Shown: positions 1 to 10,134, counted from the first letter of the stretch. The stretch: 33,062 bases of DNA from Rhizobiaceae bacterium (GCA_020628035.1 JAHDFS010000005.1:1-33062), one strand, 5' to 3'. A program made the numbers and translations. The notes: a model not told the origin generated them from the letters alone.

Positions 1-2
1 GC

Positions 3-332
3 TTGATAGAGCTTTAAACCACCAAAATAACGATCAGGATCAAGCCATTCGGTTTGCAATCCACCCTCGCCTTCAACCGTTGTTAAAATACCGCTGAGCA
101 CAACAATTGCATCAGCGTTTGGCATGTTATCTGCTTGTTTGAGCACCATGCCTCTTTCCAGCTGCGCCATCAGATAAGCACCGGTGATTGGCATGCTCGA
201 TACCCAAAGTACAGAAATTGCTAAAAGCACCAAGCGACGCCGCTTCCACCACACAGCCAAGAGCAAGACCACAATAATTACAAAAAGCGGTGAGACAAGG
301 ATGGGCAGGATTTTGTGTAAGTAGATAGCCAT
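3..332 (-). CDS. YdcF/SanA/ElyC-like (DUF218) membrane protein, N-terminal part; truncated by window edge
   Basis: Hand translation of minus strand from ATG at 332: MAIYLHKILPILVSPLFVIIVVLLLAVWWKRRRLVLLAISVLWVSSMPITGAYLMAQLERG...NADAIVVLSG...; two hydrophobic helices then the DAIVVLSG motif of DUF218. Confidence 0.8.
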   Translation of the reverse strand, partial: MAIYLHKILPILVSPLFVIIVVLLLAVWWKRRRLVLLAISVLWVSSMPITGAYLMAQLERGMVLKQADNMPNADAIVVLSGILTTVEGEGGLQTEWLDPDRYFGGLKLYQ

Positions 333-338
333 GGGTGT

Positions 339-1106
339 TTAACTATCCCCATGCCGCACAAAGGCTGAATGACACTTTGCATCGGGTTTGAGGCTGCCAT
401 TGTCATCAAAATCACCATCAGAGTTGAATTGGATGATGCCGCGGGTGTCGAAGTCACGGATGACATTGATCTGATCGTCTAAGATGCCTTTGAGATATCG
501 TTCAAGCTCAATCTTGGCGTCTCCCTCGTGATAGGAGTGCACGCCATGGGCGCAGACGGGTTTCATTGTGGTCATACCCAGATAGCGCAATGTGTGCGCC
601 ATGGGCCATAACAACATTTCAAGATCACCTTCTTTGCCATTGGGCGCGCATTCATATGCGCTGGCGCCTGTATTGACGCAAAACAAGGCGCGTGTGTTCT
701 TAAACCGTCCATTATCATAGCGCTCATCCACTGTGTGCATGGCGCTGCTGGCGAGCACGCGATCGCACCAGCCTTTTAAGATGGCAGGCTCTTTGAACCA
801 CCATATTGGATAGTGAAATATGATGCGGTCAGCCTGGCATACTTTGTCTTGCTCGACGGTAATATCGCTTGCAAAAGTGCCCTTCTCTGCCGCCTCATCT
901 TGCTCTTTGAGCATGTCGAAATGCGCGCCTTCAACGTGGTTTTTAAAATTCGACGCGCGTTCAACAGGATCAAACCCCATATCATAGAGATCTGACCACA
1001 AAACCTTGTGACCCAGTGCTTTGCAAGCCTGAGCGCTTTTGCGCGCCCAGGCATTGGTGAAGGATTTCGGCTCAGGATGGGCGGTAACAATGAGCGTGGT
1101 GGGCAT
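339..1106 (-). CDS. Flavodoxin-fold NAD(P)H:quinone oxidoreductase (MdaB/KefF-like)
   Basis: MPTTLIVTAHPEPKSFTNAWA...; 'FHYPIWWFKEPAILKGWCDRV' typical of the NAD(P)H dehydrogenase (quinone) family. Start chosen at MPTT rather than the longer ORF start. Confidence 0.85.
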   Translation of the reverse strand: MPTTLIVTAHPEPKSFTNAWARKSAQACKALGHKVLWSDLYDMGFDPVERASNFKNHVEGAHFDMLKEQDEAAEKGTFASDITVEQDKVCQADRIIFHYPIWWFKEPAILKGWCDRVLASSAMHTVDERYDNGRFKNTRALFCVNTGASAYECAPNGKEGDLEMLLWPMAHTLRYLGMTTMKPVCAHGVHSYHEGDAKIELERYLKGILDDQINVIRDFDTRGIIQFNSDGDFDDNGSLKPDAKCHSAFVRHGDS

Positions 1107-1176
1107 TTCAATTCCTAGGAAGGTTTCTGGAAAGAGCAATTTGATTTGCCGCACACTAGCATCATTCAAACCACAA

Positions 1177-1203
1177 AACACCCGCTTAAAACAAGCAGGT
1201 GTT
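1177..1203 (-). terminator. Rho-independent terminator of the ArsR-SRPBCC unit
   Basis: Minus-strand AACACC-t-GCTT-gtttt-AAGC-g-GGTGTT followed by TTG; lies just beyond the stop at 1226. Confidence 0.55.
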
Positions 1204-1225
1204 CATGATCTTAATTGAAGTTTTG

Positions 1226-1651
1226 TTAGTTCGCGTTCGCCCGCAATCTGGCAAAATGTTCGTCCCAACCTTTGTCCAGCGCCATGAGAAGCCCGACAGC
1301 GCCCTCGCCGACAGCTTCGGCGATGCCTTCATGTTTCAGTGATAAACGCGTCCCATCGGCGAAAGCTTCAAGCACCCATGTGAGTGTGGTCGAATTACCA
1401 CCAAATGGGCCGACAATAAATGTGGTCACTAATTTATGTGGCGATGACATTTCAATAACCTTGCCGGTTACGATTGGTTTTTGGGTGCCATCGTCAGATG
1501 TCTCAAACAGCTCGTAATCCTCGCCTTCGCACAAATCTGCGCGCGCCGGATGATACCAAGTCCCCAGCTTGTCCTTATCGGTTAAGAAGCTCCAGACCAC
1601 GTCAGGCGTAGCATTGAAGAATACCGTTTTGTTAATAGTTGTTGATGTCAT
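1226..1651 (-). CDS. SRPBCC / AHSA1-type (START-like) domain protein
   Basis: MTSTTINKTVFFNATPDVVWSFLTDKDKLGTWYHPARADLCEGEDYELF...; AHSA1 pattern, next to ArsR. Confidence 0.85.
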   Translation of the reverse strand: MTSTTINKTVFFNATPDVVWSFLTDKDKLGTWYHPARADLCEGEDYELFETSDDGTQKPIVTGKVIEMSSPHKLVTTFIVGPFGGNSTTLTWVLEAFADGTRLSLKHEGIAEAVGEGAVGLLMALDKGWDEHFARLRANAN

Positions 1652-1652
1652 G

Positions 1653-2030
1653 TTACTTTCCTTCCTTTTGGTTTTTCTGCTCATTTTCAACAGCTTGCAG
1701 CATAGCTGAAAGTTTTTCGTCCCAGAACTGGTTGAAGTAGTTGAGCCAGTCGACCGCTGATTTCAGCCCCAATGGCTCAAGCTTGTTGATGCGCTCGCGC
1801 CCGCTTGTATGAACGGAAATCAAAGCGCCCTCTTCAAGAATATTGAGATGTTTTTTCACCGCCGCGCGTGTGATGTCGAAATGCTCGGACACATCGCCAA
1901 TGGTCATATCCTGCTCAGATAACAGCATTAAAATGCCCCGCCGCGTTGGATCAGATAGAGCGCGAAATGCACCCTGACTTTGCATTAAGTTTGAATTTGA
2001 AAATCTGTCGGTTGAGATGTCATTGATCAT
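1653..2030 (-). CDS. ArsR-family winged-helix transcriptional regulator
   Basis: 'ALSDPTRRGILMLLSEQDMTIGDVSEHFDITRAAVKKHLNILEEGALI' is a classic ArsR HTH; gene ends 2 bp before the SRPBCC start. Confidence 0.9.
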   Translation of the reverse strand: MINDISTDRFSNSNLMQSQGAFRALSDPTRRGILMLLSEQDMTIGDVSEHFDITRAAVKKHLNILEEGALISVHTSGRERINKLEPLGLKSAVDWLNYFNQFWDEKLSAMLQAVENEQKNQKEGK

Positions 2031-2254
2031 GTTGCACGTCCAAATCTATATAATACCTTTTGGTTTCATTTCATATATGATACCTTTTGGTATTATGTCA
2101 AGCAGGGCCGGCAATTTTTCTGATATTTCGTGAAAAACCGAACAATCAGCGCCTTCAAAGCAATGAAATGACAATTTTTTGTAGTTTTTGACCCAGATCA
2201 ACGTGATTGGCGCTGGATATTGGTAATTTTGGCCATAACAGCAAAGGAGACAAT

Positions 2255-2665
2255 ATGTTCAAAAACATCTTGATACCCGTGGACCTTGGCGACATTTCTC
2301 GCGCAACGGACAATTTTAAACGAGCCGCAGAATTAATTGATGATGGGGGCAAAATTACCTTGATCAATGTGGTGGAAGACATTCCAACTTATGTAGAGTT
2401 TGAAATGCCGGAAAATTATGCCGCCAAACATATGGTCACTGCGCAAGATCATCTTGAAAATATCGTCAAAAATGAAGGCATTAAGGCCGGATTTGACGTG
2501 CTACGAGGTCGACCAGGGCCAGCGATTTTAGACTATGCAGAAGAAAATGATATCGATCTGATCATTATGGCATCTCATAAGCCTGAATTGATGGATTACT
2601 TAATTGGATCTACCGCAGCGCGCGTTGTACGGCATGCAAAATGTTCTGTGATGGTCATTCGATAG
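2255..2665 (+). CDS. Universal stress protein (UspA family)
   Basis: MFKNILIPVDLGDISRATDNFKRAAELID...; C-terminal 'IIMASHKPELMDYLIGSTAARVVRHAKCSVMVIR'. RBS AAGGAGA upstream of 2255. Confidence 0.92.
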   Translation: MFKNILIPVDLGDISRATDNFKRAAELIDDGGKITLINVVEDIPTYVEFEMPENYAAKHMVTAQDHLENIVKNEGIKAGFDVLRGRPGPAILDYAEENDIDLIIMASHKPELMDYLIGSTAARVVRHAKCSVMVIR

Positions 2666-2770
2666 GCCGAGATCAAGCGAGCCTCACAAAACTTTCATTT
2701 CCAATTGATCTCCCAATGCCTGACACATAAGCTTAGAAAAGCCGTTGAGTCTTAATTGGGAGGTCAAACT

Positions 2771-4297
2771 ATGGACATCATGATGGAAAGCCCGTTTGCG
2801 CTGTTTATTATCAGCGTATTGGACCTGTTATCGACATTATTCGTGGTGTCGCTGGGCGTTGTTTTTGCCATTATCGTGATCATGTTCATTATCGACGTCA
2901 CCCAATCATCAGATGCAGTGCGGCGCAACTATCCGGTTCTTGGTCGCTTTCGTTATCTCTTCTCTGAGCTTGGTGAGTTTTTTCGGCAATATTTCTTTGC
3001 CATGGACCGCGAAGAAATGCCGTTCAACCGTGCTGAACGCGACTGGGTAGACCGTGCAGCAAAGGGTAAGAGCAATACGATTGCCTTTGGTTCCACCAAA
3101 AACCTCACCCCTCCCGGCACATCCATTTTTGTCAATTCACCCTTCCCTGCGCTGGACGAAGAAGCGGATATGATCCAACCGCTTGAGATCGGGCCCTATG
3201 CCAAGCACCCATATAATGCGCCTAGCTTCTTCAATATTTCCGGCATGAGTTATGGCGCATTGTCTGGCCCTGCAGTTCGAGCCCTTTCGCATGGGGCTAA
3301 AATGGCCAATTGCTGGCTCAATACAGGTGAAGGCGGTGTTGCGCCCCATCATCTTGAAAGCGGCGCGGATATTGTTTTCCAGATCGGCACAGCAAAATAT
3401 GGTGTTCGAGACAAAGAAGGCAATCTAAGTGACGAGAAATTGCGCGAAGTTGCCGCGCACCCGCAGATCAAGATGTTTGAACTTAAGATGAGCCAAGGGG
3501 CTAAACCCGGTAAAGGCGGTATTTTGCCCGCTGTGAAAGTCACCGAACAAATTGCAAAAATCCGCGGTATTGAGGAAGGCCAAGCTTCGATCTCACCCAA
3601 TCGCCATCCCGATATCAGCTCGGCCACGGATATGTTGGATGTGATCAACCGTATTCAACGCGTCACCGGCAAACCAGTTGGTTTTAAGGCGGTCATTGGT
3701 GAGTTCTCCTGGATAGAAGATATGTGTGTTGAAATCCATAAGCGCGGGATTGAACATGCGCCTGACTTTTTCACGATTGATTCAGGTGATGGTGGCACGG
3801 GCGCGGCCCCTATGCCGCTGATGGACAATGTCGGACTTACAATTCGCGAATCTTTGCCGGCAGCGGTTGATATTTTATGTAAATATGGACTTCGAGATCG
3901 TATCCGGGTGATTGTTGGTGGTAAATTGATCAATCCATCGGAAGTTGCTTGGGCGATAGCGACAGGCGCTGATTTTGTCACCTCAGCGCGCGGGTTTATG
4001 TTCTCATTGGGATGCATTCAAGCGCTTAAATGCAACAAGAACACCTGCCCTACGGGTATTACAACGCATAATAGACGTTTGCAGCGCGGGCTTGATCCGG
4101 AAGATAAAGCTGTTCGCGTTGCCAATTATCACAAGAACCTGGTGCATGAAGTTGAGATTATCTCTCATTCTTGCGGTGTGGGTCGGCCCCGCTTACTAAC
4201 GCGCAAACATGTGCGCGTGATGCAAGATAACGGCAAGTCGCTGCCGATGAATGAGCTTTATCCAGAGCCTGAAACTAAATCAGAATATATAAGCTGA
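2771..4297 (+). CDS. FMN-binding glutamate synthase-family protein (GltB2-like, membrane-anchored N-terminus)
   Basis: GxSYGALSGPAVRALSHGA, 'DSGDGGTGAAPMPLMDNVGL', 'CNKNTCPTGI' motifs of the glutamate synthase central/FMN domain; hydrophobic N-terminus. Confidence 0.9.
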   Translation: MDIMMESPFALFIISVLDLLSTLFVVSLGVVFAIIVIMFIIDVTQSSDAVRRNYPVLGRFRYLFSELGEFFRQYFFAMDREEMPFNRAERDWVDRAAKGKSNTIAFGSTKNLTPPGTSIFVNSPFPALDEEADMIQPLEIGPYAKHPYNAPSFFNISGMSYGALSGPAVRALSHGAKMANCWLNTGEGGVAPHHLESGADIVFQIGTAKYGVRDKEGNLSDEKLREVAAHPQIKMFELKMSQGAKPGKGGILPAVKVTEQIAKIRGIEEGQASISPNRHPDISSATDMLDVINRIQRVTGKPVGFKAVIGEFSWIEDMCVEIHKRGIEHAPDFFTIDSGDGGTGAAPMPLMDNVGLTIRESLPAAVDILCKYGLRDRIRVIVGGKLINPSEVAWAIATGADFVTSARGFMFSLGCIQALKCNKNTCPTGITTHNRRLQRGLDPEDKAVRVANYHKNLVHEVEIISHSCGVGRPRLLTRKHVRVMQDNGKSLPMNELYPEPETKSEYIS

Positions 4298-4590
4298 TCT
4301 TGCCAGAGGTGTGGCCCAGAGGCGCCAGATTTGTCTTTTTCAAGCCAGATCTGCGCTACAACCGTTAACAATTCCAGGTAGCTTTCCTAGGATATATAAC
4401 ACTTGGCAATGGATACAAATGACTTCACGTTTAAAAAAACTTCGTATTTTCAATCAATTGTGAGCTTATTAATTTGCCATTAATCCTGTTGGCATTCGAG
4501 CACCCCAAATTAACGTAACTTTTGATCATCTTTGACATACTGATCCCAATCGACCCGAAAAAATAACGGGCATTCACAGGGAAGTAAAAA

Positions 4591-4890
4591 ATGATCTATC
4601 ACAAGTCGACAATTGAGCGCATCGCCGATTTCTTCGGACGAATTGGGTCTGGTGAAGACGCAGAAGCAAAGCGCATTGCAAAATTTAATTTGGATCGCCA
4701 ATTTTACCAAAATGGCCATTCCTCAGCACCACGCAACGCAGTTGCTGCACAACAACAGCAGCTTGAAACAGCGTTTCGCAAGCCATCTCGCGAGCATTTT
4801 GAAACATATCTTGCGAACAGAGAAGAGCACGCACCACGCAAAACCAAAACGGTTTTTGTCTCCGGTAGCTCACTCAATGTGGCAGCTTAA
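4591..4890 (+). CDS. Small hypothetical protein
   Basis: 99-aa ORF MIYHKSTIERIADFFGRIGSGEDAEAKRIAKFNLDRQFYQNGH...; good RBS (AGGGAAG) and strong terminator after it. Confidence 0.6.
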   Translation: MIYHKSTIERIADFFGRIGSGEDAEAKRIAKFNLDRQFYQNGHSSAPRNAVAAQQQQLETAFRKPSREHFETYLANREEHAPRKTKTVFVSGSSLNVAA

Positions 4891-4932
4891 TTAAAAACAT
4901 TCTCGCTCCAACTTTATGTTGGTCAAAAAAAG

Positions 4933-4971
4933 CGCAAAAGGCCTGCTGAGCAACCCCGCAGGCCTTTTTGC
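4933..4971 (+). terminator. Rho-independent terminator
   Basis: GCaAAAGGCCTGC-tgagcaacccc-GCAGGCCTTTTTGC; long GC-rich stem with T5. Confidence 0.85.
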
Positions 4972-5119
4972 TATTTAGATAGACACTAATATCAGTTGAT
5001 AATTTCGCGAATTCCCAATGCTTTTATTGAGACGCTAAGCAATGCCTCTGCATTTTCGACGGTCATTTCACATGCTAATTATTAGTCTCGTGAAATGAAA
5101 ACTGCATGGAAATGGCGCG

Positions 5120-5722
5120 ATGGCGGAAACGGAAAACACCAATCAATTGGGGCAAAGGCTTTATCGATCATTTGAACCGGCTGCTCTTAGATTTAAGATC
5201 ATCGCTCAAATGTTGATTGGATTGGCGGTTTTTATCGCCATCATCCTCAAAGTTATCTTCTTTGTGTTTGAAGCTGAGCCAACAAGTTGGCAGGTATTTG
5301 CACAAATCCACGCGCTCAACCCACTTGAAATCGCAAGTTATGGACTTGGTTTATCCGCTGCACTGGAATTTGGTTATTTGCTGTTCACACCAAGCATAGG
5401 CGTTGCCTTTCGGCCCTTGGTTTTGGGTATTGCGAGCGTCTTATTATTGATTTTTTCATCCCTTGGCGCGCAACCTTATCAGGGCGGAACGGCAGCTACA
5501 TGGGGTTTGGCGCTCATTATTGCCGCCTTGATCATTGCCATGGCCGCTCTTTTGTGGATGCGGAGCTATTTCTTTTCAAATGCCGCACAGGCGCAAACTG
5601 AAAATCAAAGCGAAGCGCAATTGCCTTCCACGCCATCCATGGTTCAACCAACACAGACGAGTTCTTCTAGTTCGTCTGACCCGCAAACAAGCATACCCAG
5701 CATCAATCGTTGGGGCAGCTAG
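5120..5722 (+). CDS. Hypothetical integral membrane protein, low-complexity Ser/Gln-rich C-terminus
   Basis: 200-aa ORF with 4 hydrophobic segments; C-terminus 'PTQTSSSSSSDPQTSIPS'. Confidence 0.65.
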   Translation: MAETENTNQLGQRLYRSFEPAALRFKIIAQMLIGLAVFIAIILKVIFFVFEAEPTSWQVFAQIHALNPLEIASYGLGLSAALEFGYLLFTPSIGVAFRPLVLGIASVLLLIFSSLGAQPYQGGTAATWGLALIIAALIIAMAALLWMRSYFFSNAAQAQTENQSEAQLPSTPSMVQPTQTSSSSSSDPQTSIPSINRWGS

Positions 5723-5743
5723 CGTTAGACTCAATTTAGATTG

Positions 5744-8700
5744 CTACTCAGCCGGCTGAGCGCTTTTGATCTGTGCTTTTCCCGCATCGAGATTTGCGCG
5801 CAATTGTGCCCGATTTACTTCAGCTTCTTCAATCGATTTCAACTTCACATGACCAAATCCACGAATATGCTCGGGCAATTCCAAGAGCGCCAATGCATTT
5901 TTGGTGTTCAGCTGGTCTTTTTTACTTGAAATAACGTCGATATCACCTTGATATTTATCAATTAATTCACGTTCAAGTTTACGTTCAAACGCATAACCAA
6001 ATATATCAAATACGCTGCCGCGCAGGCCCTTCATTTTTGCTAAAACTTTGAACACCGGCAGGATCCAAGGTCCAAATTCACGTTTTTTGATTTTGCCCGT
6101 CACCGGATCTGGTTTGGATAAGAAAGGTGGCGCCATGTGGAAGGTAAGTTTGTAATCCTTATTGCTTCCTGCAAATTGGCGTTCTAATCCTTTAGCAAAA
6201 GCACCATTTGAATATAGTCGCGCAACTTCATATTCATCCTTATAGGCCATGAGTTTGAAGGCATATTTTGCTGCGGCGCGGGTCAATTTATGATCTTTGG
6301 TTGGATCGCTTGCTCGAACTTGCGCCACCATATTGCGATAACGCTTTGCATAGGCTTCATCTTGATAAGCTGTGAGAATATCCGCGCGATGGGCAATCAA
6401 CTCATCCAAAGATTTTTGCTTGGTTTTTGGCTTTTGCGCGCGGTCATAGCCCGCTTCGTTTTCGACCACATCTGGTTCAACCACCCATTGTCGTCCCTTA
6501 TCAAAAGCTTGTTTGTTCAAGTTAATCGCAACACCATTAAGCTCGATCGCGCGTAAGACAGCATCGCGTGAAAGCGGCAGCAAGCCTTTTTGATACGCCA
6601 CACCAACAATAAACATATTGGACGCAATCGCATCACCAAAGAGTTTGAGCGCGAGATCGCTGGAATTCACTTGCGTGAGATTTCCTTCATCAACTGCATC
6701 TTTTAAGCGTTTGTGCATAAGCGTTGATGGCATTTGTAAATCTGGCTGCCTCGTGAAATCACCGGGCATGAATTCATGGGCGTTTACAAGCGCCTTCGTG
6801 GATGGATTGAGCATCCCCAGCACTTTCTCACCTGAGCTTACGATCAGATCACCGCCTAAAAGCAGATCTGCCCCACCTTCGGCAACGCGAATGGTCTTGA
6901 TCTCAGATGGGCTGGCTGCAAGTTTTAAATGGGTCGTAACCGAGCCACCCTTTTGCGCAAGGCCTGCCATATCCACAATGCCACAGCCTTTGTTCTCTAA
7001 ATGCGCGGCCATGCCTAAAACCGCGCCGACAGTCACAATGCCCGTGCCACCAACACCAGTGATAAGCACTGAATATGGTTGATCTAGAGAGACAAGTTGC
7101 GCAGGTTCAGGCAGCAACTTAGTTTTCGTCGCCCTCGCCTCAGCTTTCTTCAGCTTTGCGCCGGTGACAGTCACAAAGCTTGGGCAGAAGCCATCCACGC
7201 AGGTGAAATCCTTGTTACAGCTAAACTGATCGATCTTACGTTTTCGACCAAATTCGGTTTCGACCGGTTGAACAGCGACACAATTGCTGGCGACCCCGCA
7301 ATCGCCGCAGCCTTCGCACACATCTTCATTGATGAAAATATGTTTATCAGCGCCCTTATCGATGGCGCTCATGATACCGCGTTTTCTACGGCGACGTTTT
7401 TCTGATGCACAAGTCTGATCATAAATCAGCGCGGTAACGCCTTTAATCTGCGCCAATTCACGCTGAACAGCATCAAGCTCGTCGCGCGGATAGACTTTGA
7501 CCCCGGCTGGCAAACGTCCTGTGTTAATTCGCGAAAGTTCATCCCCGACAAAGACCAGCTTTTCAACGCCAATGGCTGTGATTTCATTAGCGATGCGATA
7601 GACATCCACTTCACCATCCATGGGTTGACCGCCTGTGAGCGCCACAGCGTCATTATATAAAAGCTTATAGGTAATGGTTGTATTGGACGCGACAGCCGCG
7701 CGCATTGCCAATATGCCGGAATGGTTATAGGTGCCATCGCCCAAATTCTGGAACACATGTTTGGTTTTGGAAAACTTGCTTTCACCAATCCAATTGCTGC
7801 CTTCTGCTCCCATATGTGTATAGGCATTGGTTTGGCGGTCCATAAAGACCACCATCGTGTGGCAACCAATACCCGCATAGGCGCGCGAGCCTTCTGGCAC
7901 TTTGGTGGATGTGTTGTGCGGGCATCCGGCGCAGAAAAACAGGCCGCGTTCAATCGGCAGCGCTGAAATTTCGCGATTACGATATTCCTGTAATTCAGTG
8001 ATCCGGTCCGAAAGCTTCTTATTTCGTTTTGCCGCAACAAGATTGTTGCCGATCACAATGGCGATCTGCACCGGTGATAAATCCATTTCAGACTGAAGTT
8101 GAATATTACCTTTCGCATCCTTTTTGCCTGTGATTTGTGGCCGGATTGGCAAATCGTATAAAATTGTCTTTAACTGATCTTCAATCAGCGCTCGTTTTTC
8201 TTCAACAACGATGATTTGCTCAAGACCTTGCGCAAATTTGCTCACGCCTTCTGGCTCTAATGGCCAGGTGACAGCGACTTTATATATTGCAAGTCCAAGC
8301 TTGTCGGCTTTGGCTTCATCAATTCCCAGAGCTTCTAACGCTTGAAGCGTATCCATATAGGATTTGCCCGTTGTGATAATGCCGATACGGGGATTATCAC
8401 CGCCTTTATAAACGATCTTGTCGAGTTTATTTGCCCGCACATATGCGCGCACAGCATCAAGCTTATATTTATGCAGCGTCTGCTCGCGCATTTGTGGGCT
8501 GTCACCGAGCTGAATGTTCAGCCCTTGGGGTGGCATTTCACATTCAGGCAATACTGGCTCAAACTCGTCATATCTGTGCGTGATAGATGATGTTGATTCG
8601 ACATTGTCTTTGACGCATTTTAGCCCACACCAAACGCCGGCAAATCTCGATAACGCCCATCCATGTAGGCCGTAGTCTAGTATTTCAGCAACGCCCGCCG

Positions 8701-9229
8701 GATTAAGAACCGGGATCATGGCATCCGCCATGGCAAATTCGCTCTGGTGGCACGTGGTTGAGCTTTCGCATGTATGATCATCTCCCATGACAACCAAAAC
8801 CCCGCCATGAGGTGACGAGCCCGCGAGATTGCCGTGTCGAAGCGCATCGCCTGAACGATCAACGCCAGGGCCTTTTCCGTACCAGATGCCAAATACACCA
8901 TCATAAAGGCCTTCGCCGCGCAATTCGGCTTGTTGCGTACCCCACAGGGCAGTTGCCGCCAGGTCCTCGTTGATGCCTTCTTCAAAAATAATATTGCGCG
9001 GCTTTAGCAAAGATTTGGCTCGGGTAAATTGCTGATCAAGCGCGCCCAAGGGTGAGCCGCGATAACCCGAAATATAACCAGCTGTGTTTAAACCATTCCT
9101 TTCATCAATATGACTTTGGGTCAGGCAAAGTCGGATGAGCGCTTGTGTGCCATTGAGAAAGACTTGTTCTTTTTGGATGTCGAATTTATCGTTGAGATCA
9201 ACATCTCTTAATTCCGGTTTATGCAGCAT
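5744..9229 (-). CDS. Indolepyruvate ferredoxin oxidoreductase family protein (fused alpha/TPP, ferredoxin-like and gamma domains)
   Basis: 1162 aa from MLHKPELRDV; 'GYISGYRGSPLGALDQQ', TPP region 'GLFFCAGCPHNTSTKVPEGSRAYAGIGCH', Fe-S region 'CEGCGDCGVASNC', gamma region 'VLITGVGGTGIVTVGAVLGMAAHLENKGCGIVDMAGLAQKGGSV'. Confidence 0.95.
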   Translation of the reverse strand: MLHKPELRDVDLNDKFDIQKEQVFLNGTQALIRLCLTQSHIDERNGLNTAGYISGYRGSPLGALDQQFTRAKSLLKPRNIIFEEGINEDLAATALWGTQQAELRGEGLYDGVFGIWYGKGPGVDRSGDALRHGNLAGSSPHGGVLVVMGDDHTCESSTTCHQSEFAMADAMIPVLNPAGVAEILDYGLHGWALSRFAGVWCGLKCVKDNVESTSSITHRYDEFEPVLPECEMPPQGLNIQLGDSPQMREQTLHKYKLDAVRAYVRANKLDKIVYKGGDNPRIGIITTGKSYMDTLQALEALGIDEAKADKLGLAIYKVAVTWPLEPEGVSKFAQGLEQIIVVEEKRALIEDQLKTILYDLPIRPQITGKKDAKGNIQLQSEMDLSPVQIAIVIGNNLVAAKRNKKLSDRITELQEYRNREISALPIERGLFFCAGCPHNTSTKVPEGSRAYAGIGCHTMVVFMDRQTNAYTHMGAEGSNWIGESKFSKTKHVFQNLGDGTYNHSGILAMRAAVASNTTITYKLLYNDAVALTGGQPMDGEVDVYRIANEITAIGVEKLVFVGDELSRINTGRLPAGVKVYPRDELDAVQRELAQIKGVTALIYDQTCASEKRRRRKRGIMSAIDKGADKHIFINEDVCEGCGDCGVASNCVAVQPVETEFGRKRKIDQFSCNKDFTCVDGFCPSFVTVTGAKLKKAEARATKTKLLPEPAQLVSLDQPYSVLITGVGGTGIVTVGAVLGMAAHLENKGCGIVDMAGLAQKGGSVTTHLKLAASPSEIKTIRVAEGGADLLLGGDLIVSSGEKVLGMLNPSTKALVNAHEFMPGDFTRQPDLQMPSTLMHKRLKDAVDEGNLTQVNSSDLALKLFGDAIASNMFIVGVAYQKGLLPLSRDAVLRAIELNGVAINLNKQAFDKGRQWVVEPDVVENEAGYDRAQKPKTKQKSLDELIAHRADILTAYQDEAYAKRYRNMVAQVRASDPTKDHKLTRAAAKYAFKLMAYKDEYEVARLYSNGAFAKGLERQFAGSNKDYKLTFHMAPPFLSKPDPVTGKIKKREFGPWILPVFKVLAKMKGLRGSVFDIFGYAFERKLERELIDKYQGDIDVISSKKDQLNTKNALALLELPEHIRGFGHVKLKSIEEAEVNRAQLRANLDAGKAQIKSAQPAE

Positions 9230-9733
9230 GGTTCCTCCCACTTCAGCCACATAAGCAAATATGCCCAAAGGCGGCAAGTCAAAGGGGGAAAAATCTTATC
9301 GATATTCGCGAAAGACTTGGCGGTGAAGAAGGATTAATCCATCGGCTCAAATATTATGAGGCAGACGTGATTCATGTATTTGACTATCTGATCAATAAAG
9401 TTTTTTGAAACAGATTTTCGCCACATTTTCTAACCTGAACAGCGAGATTGATCACAAATCAGCCAAAAACCTGCGACAATAAACCTGATTTTTTCACTCA
9501 AAAAAATTTTTTTTCAGCTAATTTTTGACCCTAATTACGGTGCTGTTCACGTATCTGTTTTTTGACGCTTTTGCCTAATATTTGGTTTTAAACGCTTTTT
9601 TCTTTTCTATGTATTCAAAATGTCATTTCAAGACACCAAACGCGAAAATCTGTTCACATTTTTGTGCACTGGATTTGTGTTTGCAAAGCTCAGAATCGAG
9701 CCTATATTCCACTCATCGAAACGCTAAACGGCA

Positions 9734-9766
9734 CTCTGAACATTCGGCCACAAACCTTGATCAGAG
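9734..9766 (+). other. Predicted stem-loop with CCACAAA in loop (element 1)
   Basis: CTCTGA-acattcggCCACAAAccttga-TCAGAG. Confidence 0.4.
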
Positions 9767-9798
9767 ACTTCGATAAAACAAACTAAATGAAACATTAC

Positions 9799-9823
9799 GG
9801 TGCGCCACAAATTAAAATGCACC
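9799..9823 (+). promoter_or_regulatory. Predicted stem-loop with CCACAAAT in loop (element 2), 5' UTR of the EF-hand gene
   Basis: GGTGC-gCCACAAATtaaaat-GCACC, 20 nt upstream of the ATG at 9844. Confidence 0.5.
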
Positions 9824-9843
9824 ACACTAAAAGGACTAAAATT

Positions 9844-10095
9844 ATGAAAACTCTTATTGCTCTTGCTACTGTATCTTTGATGGCTGTTTCTGGTGCGTCT
9901 GCACTATCTTTCGGTCAAGTTGACGCAGCTGTTGGTCAAAGCGACGAAATCTCAAGCGTATATGCTGGTGACGGTTTCGTTTCTTACGACGAACTACGTG
10001 GTAAAACAGGTGCCTACGATCGCGCAGCATTCGACGCTGCTGACGCTGATGGTAACGGTAAATTGACACCAACAGAATTCAAAAACCTTGGATAA
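9844..10095 (+). CDS. Small exported EF-hand protein
   Basis: MKTLIALATVSLMAVSGASA signal peptide; EF-hand loop DADGNGKLTPTEF; start at 9844 preceded by AAAAGGA. Confidence 0.85.
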   Translation: MKTLIALATVSLMAVSGASALSFGQVDAAVGQSDEISSVYAGDGFVSYDELRGKTGAYDRAAFDAADADGNGKLTPTEFKNLG

Positions 10096-10109
10096 TTATC
10101 TGTTGAATT

Positions 10110-10134
10110 CCTAAAGACCTTCATGGTCTTTAGG
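10110..10134 (+). terminator. Possible terminator hairpin
   Basis: CCTAAAGACC-ttcat-GGTCTTTAGG, perfect 10-bp stem 15 nt after the stop; no T-tract, so may be an mRNA 3'-end/stability hairpin. Confidence 0.45.

Noticed and set aside
1171-1178. CCACAAAA near 1171 as another member of the CCACAAAT-loop family
   Set aside because: It overlaps the base of a terminator stem and is not in a loop; treated as chance.
3349-4017. Antisense ORFs within the FMN glutamate-synthase-like gene (3349..3648, 3655..4017)
   Set aside because: Lie wholly opposite conserved coding sequence; no independent support.
6618-7082. 154-aa + strand ORF antisense to the oxidoreductase gene
   Set aside because: Shadow ORF from codon bias of the opposite strand.
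7426-8040. 204-aa minus-strand ORF inside the indolepyruvate oxidoreductase gene
   Set aside because: Out-of-frame overlap with a strongly supported 1162-aa protein; composition not protein-like.
9582-9776. 64-aa + strand ORF before the EF-hand gene
   Set aside because: Cys/Ser/His-rich random-looking translation overlapping the first CCACAAA hairpin; no Shine-Dalgarno.
9866-10072. 68-aa minus ORF opposite the EF-hand gene
   Set aside because: Arg/Gln/His-rich shadow of Ala/Asp/Gly codons; no RBS.
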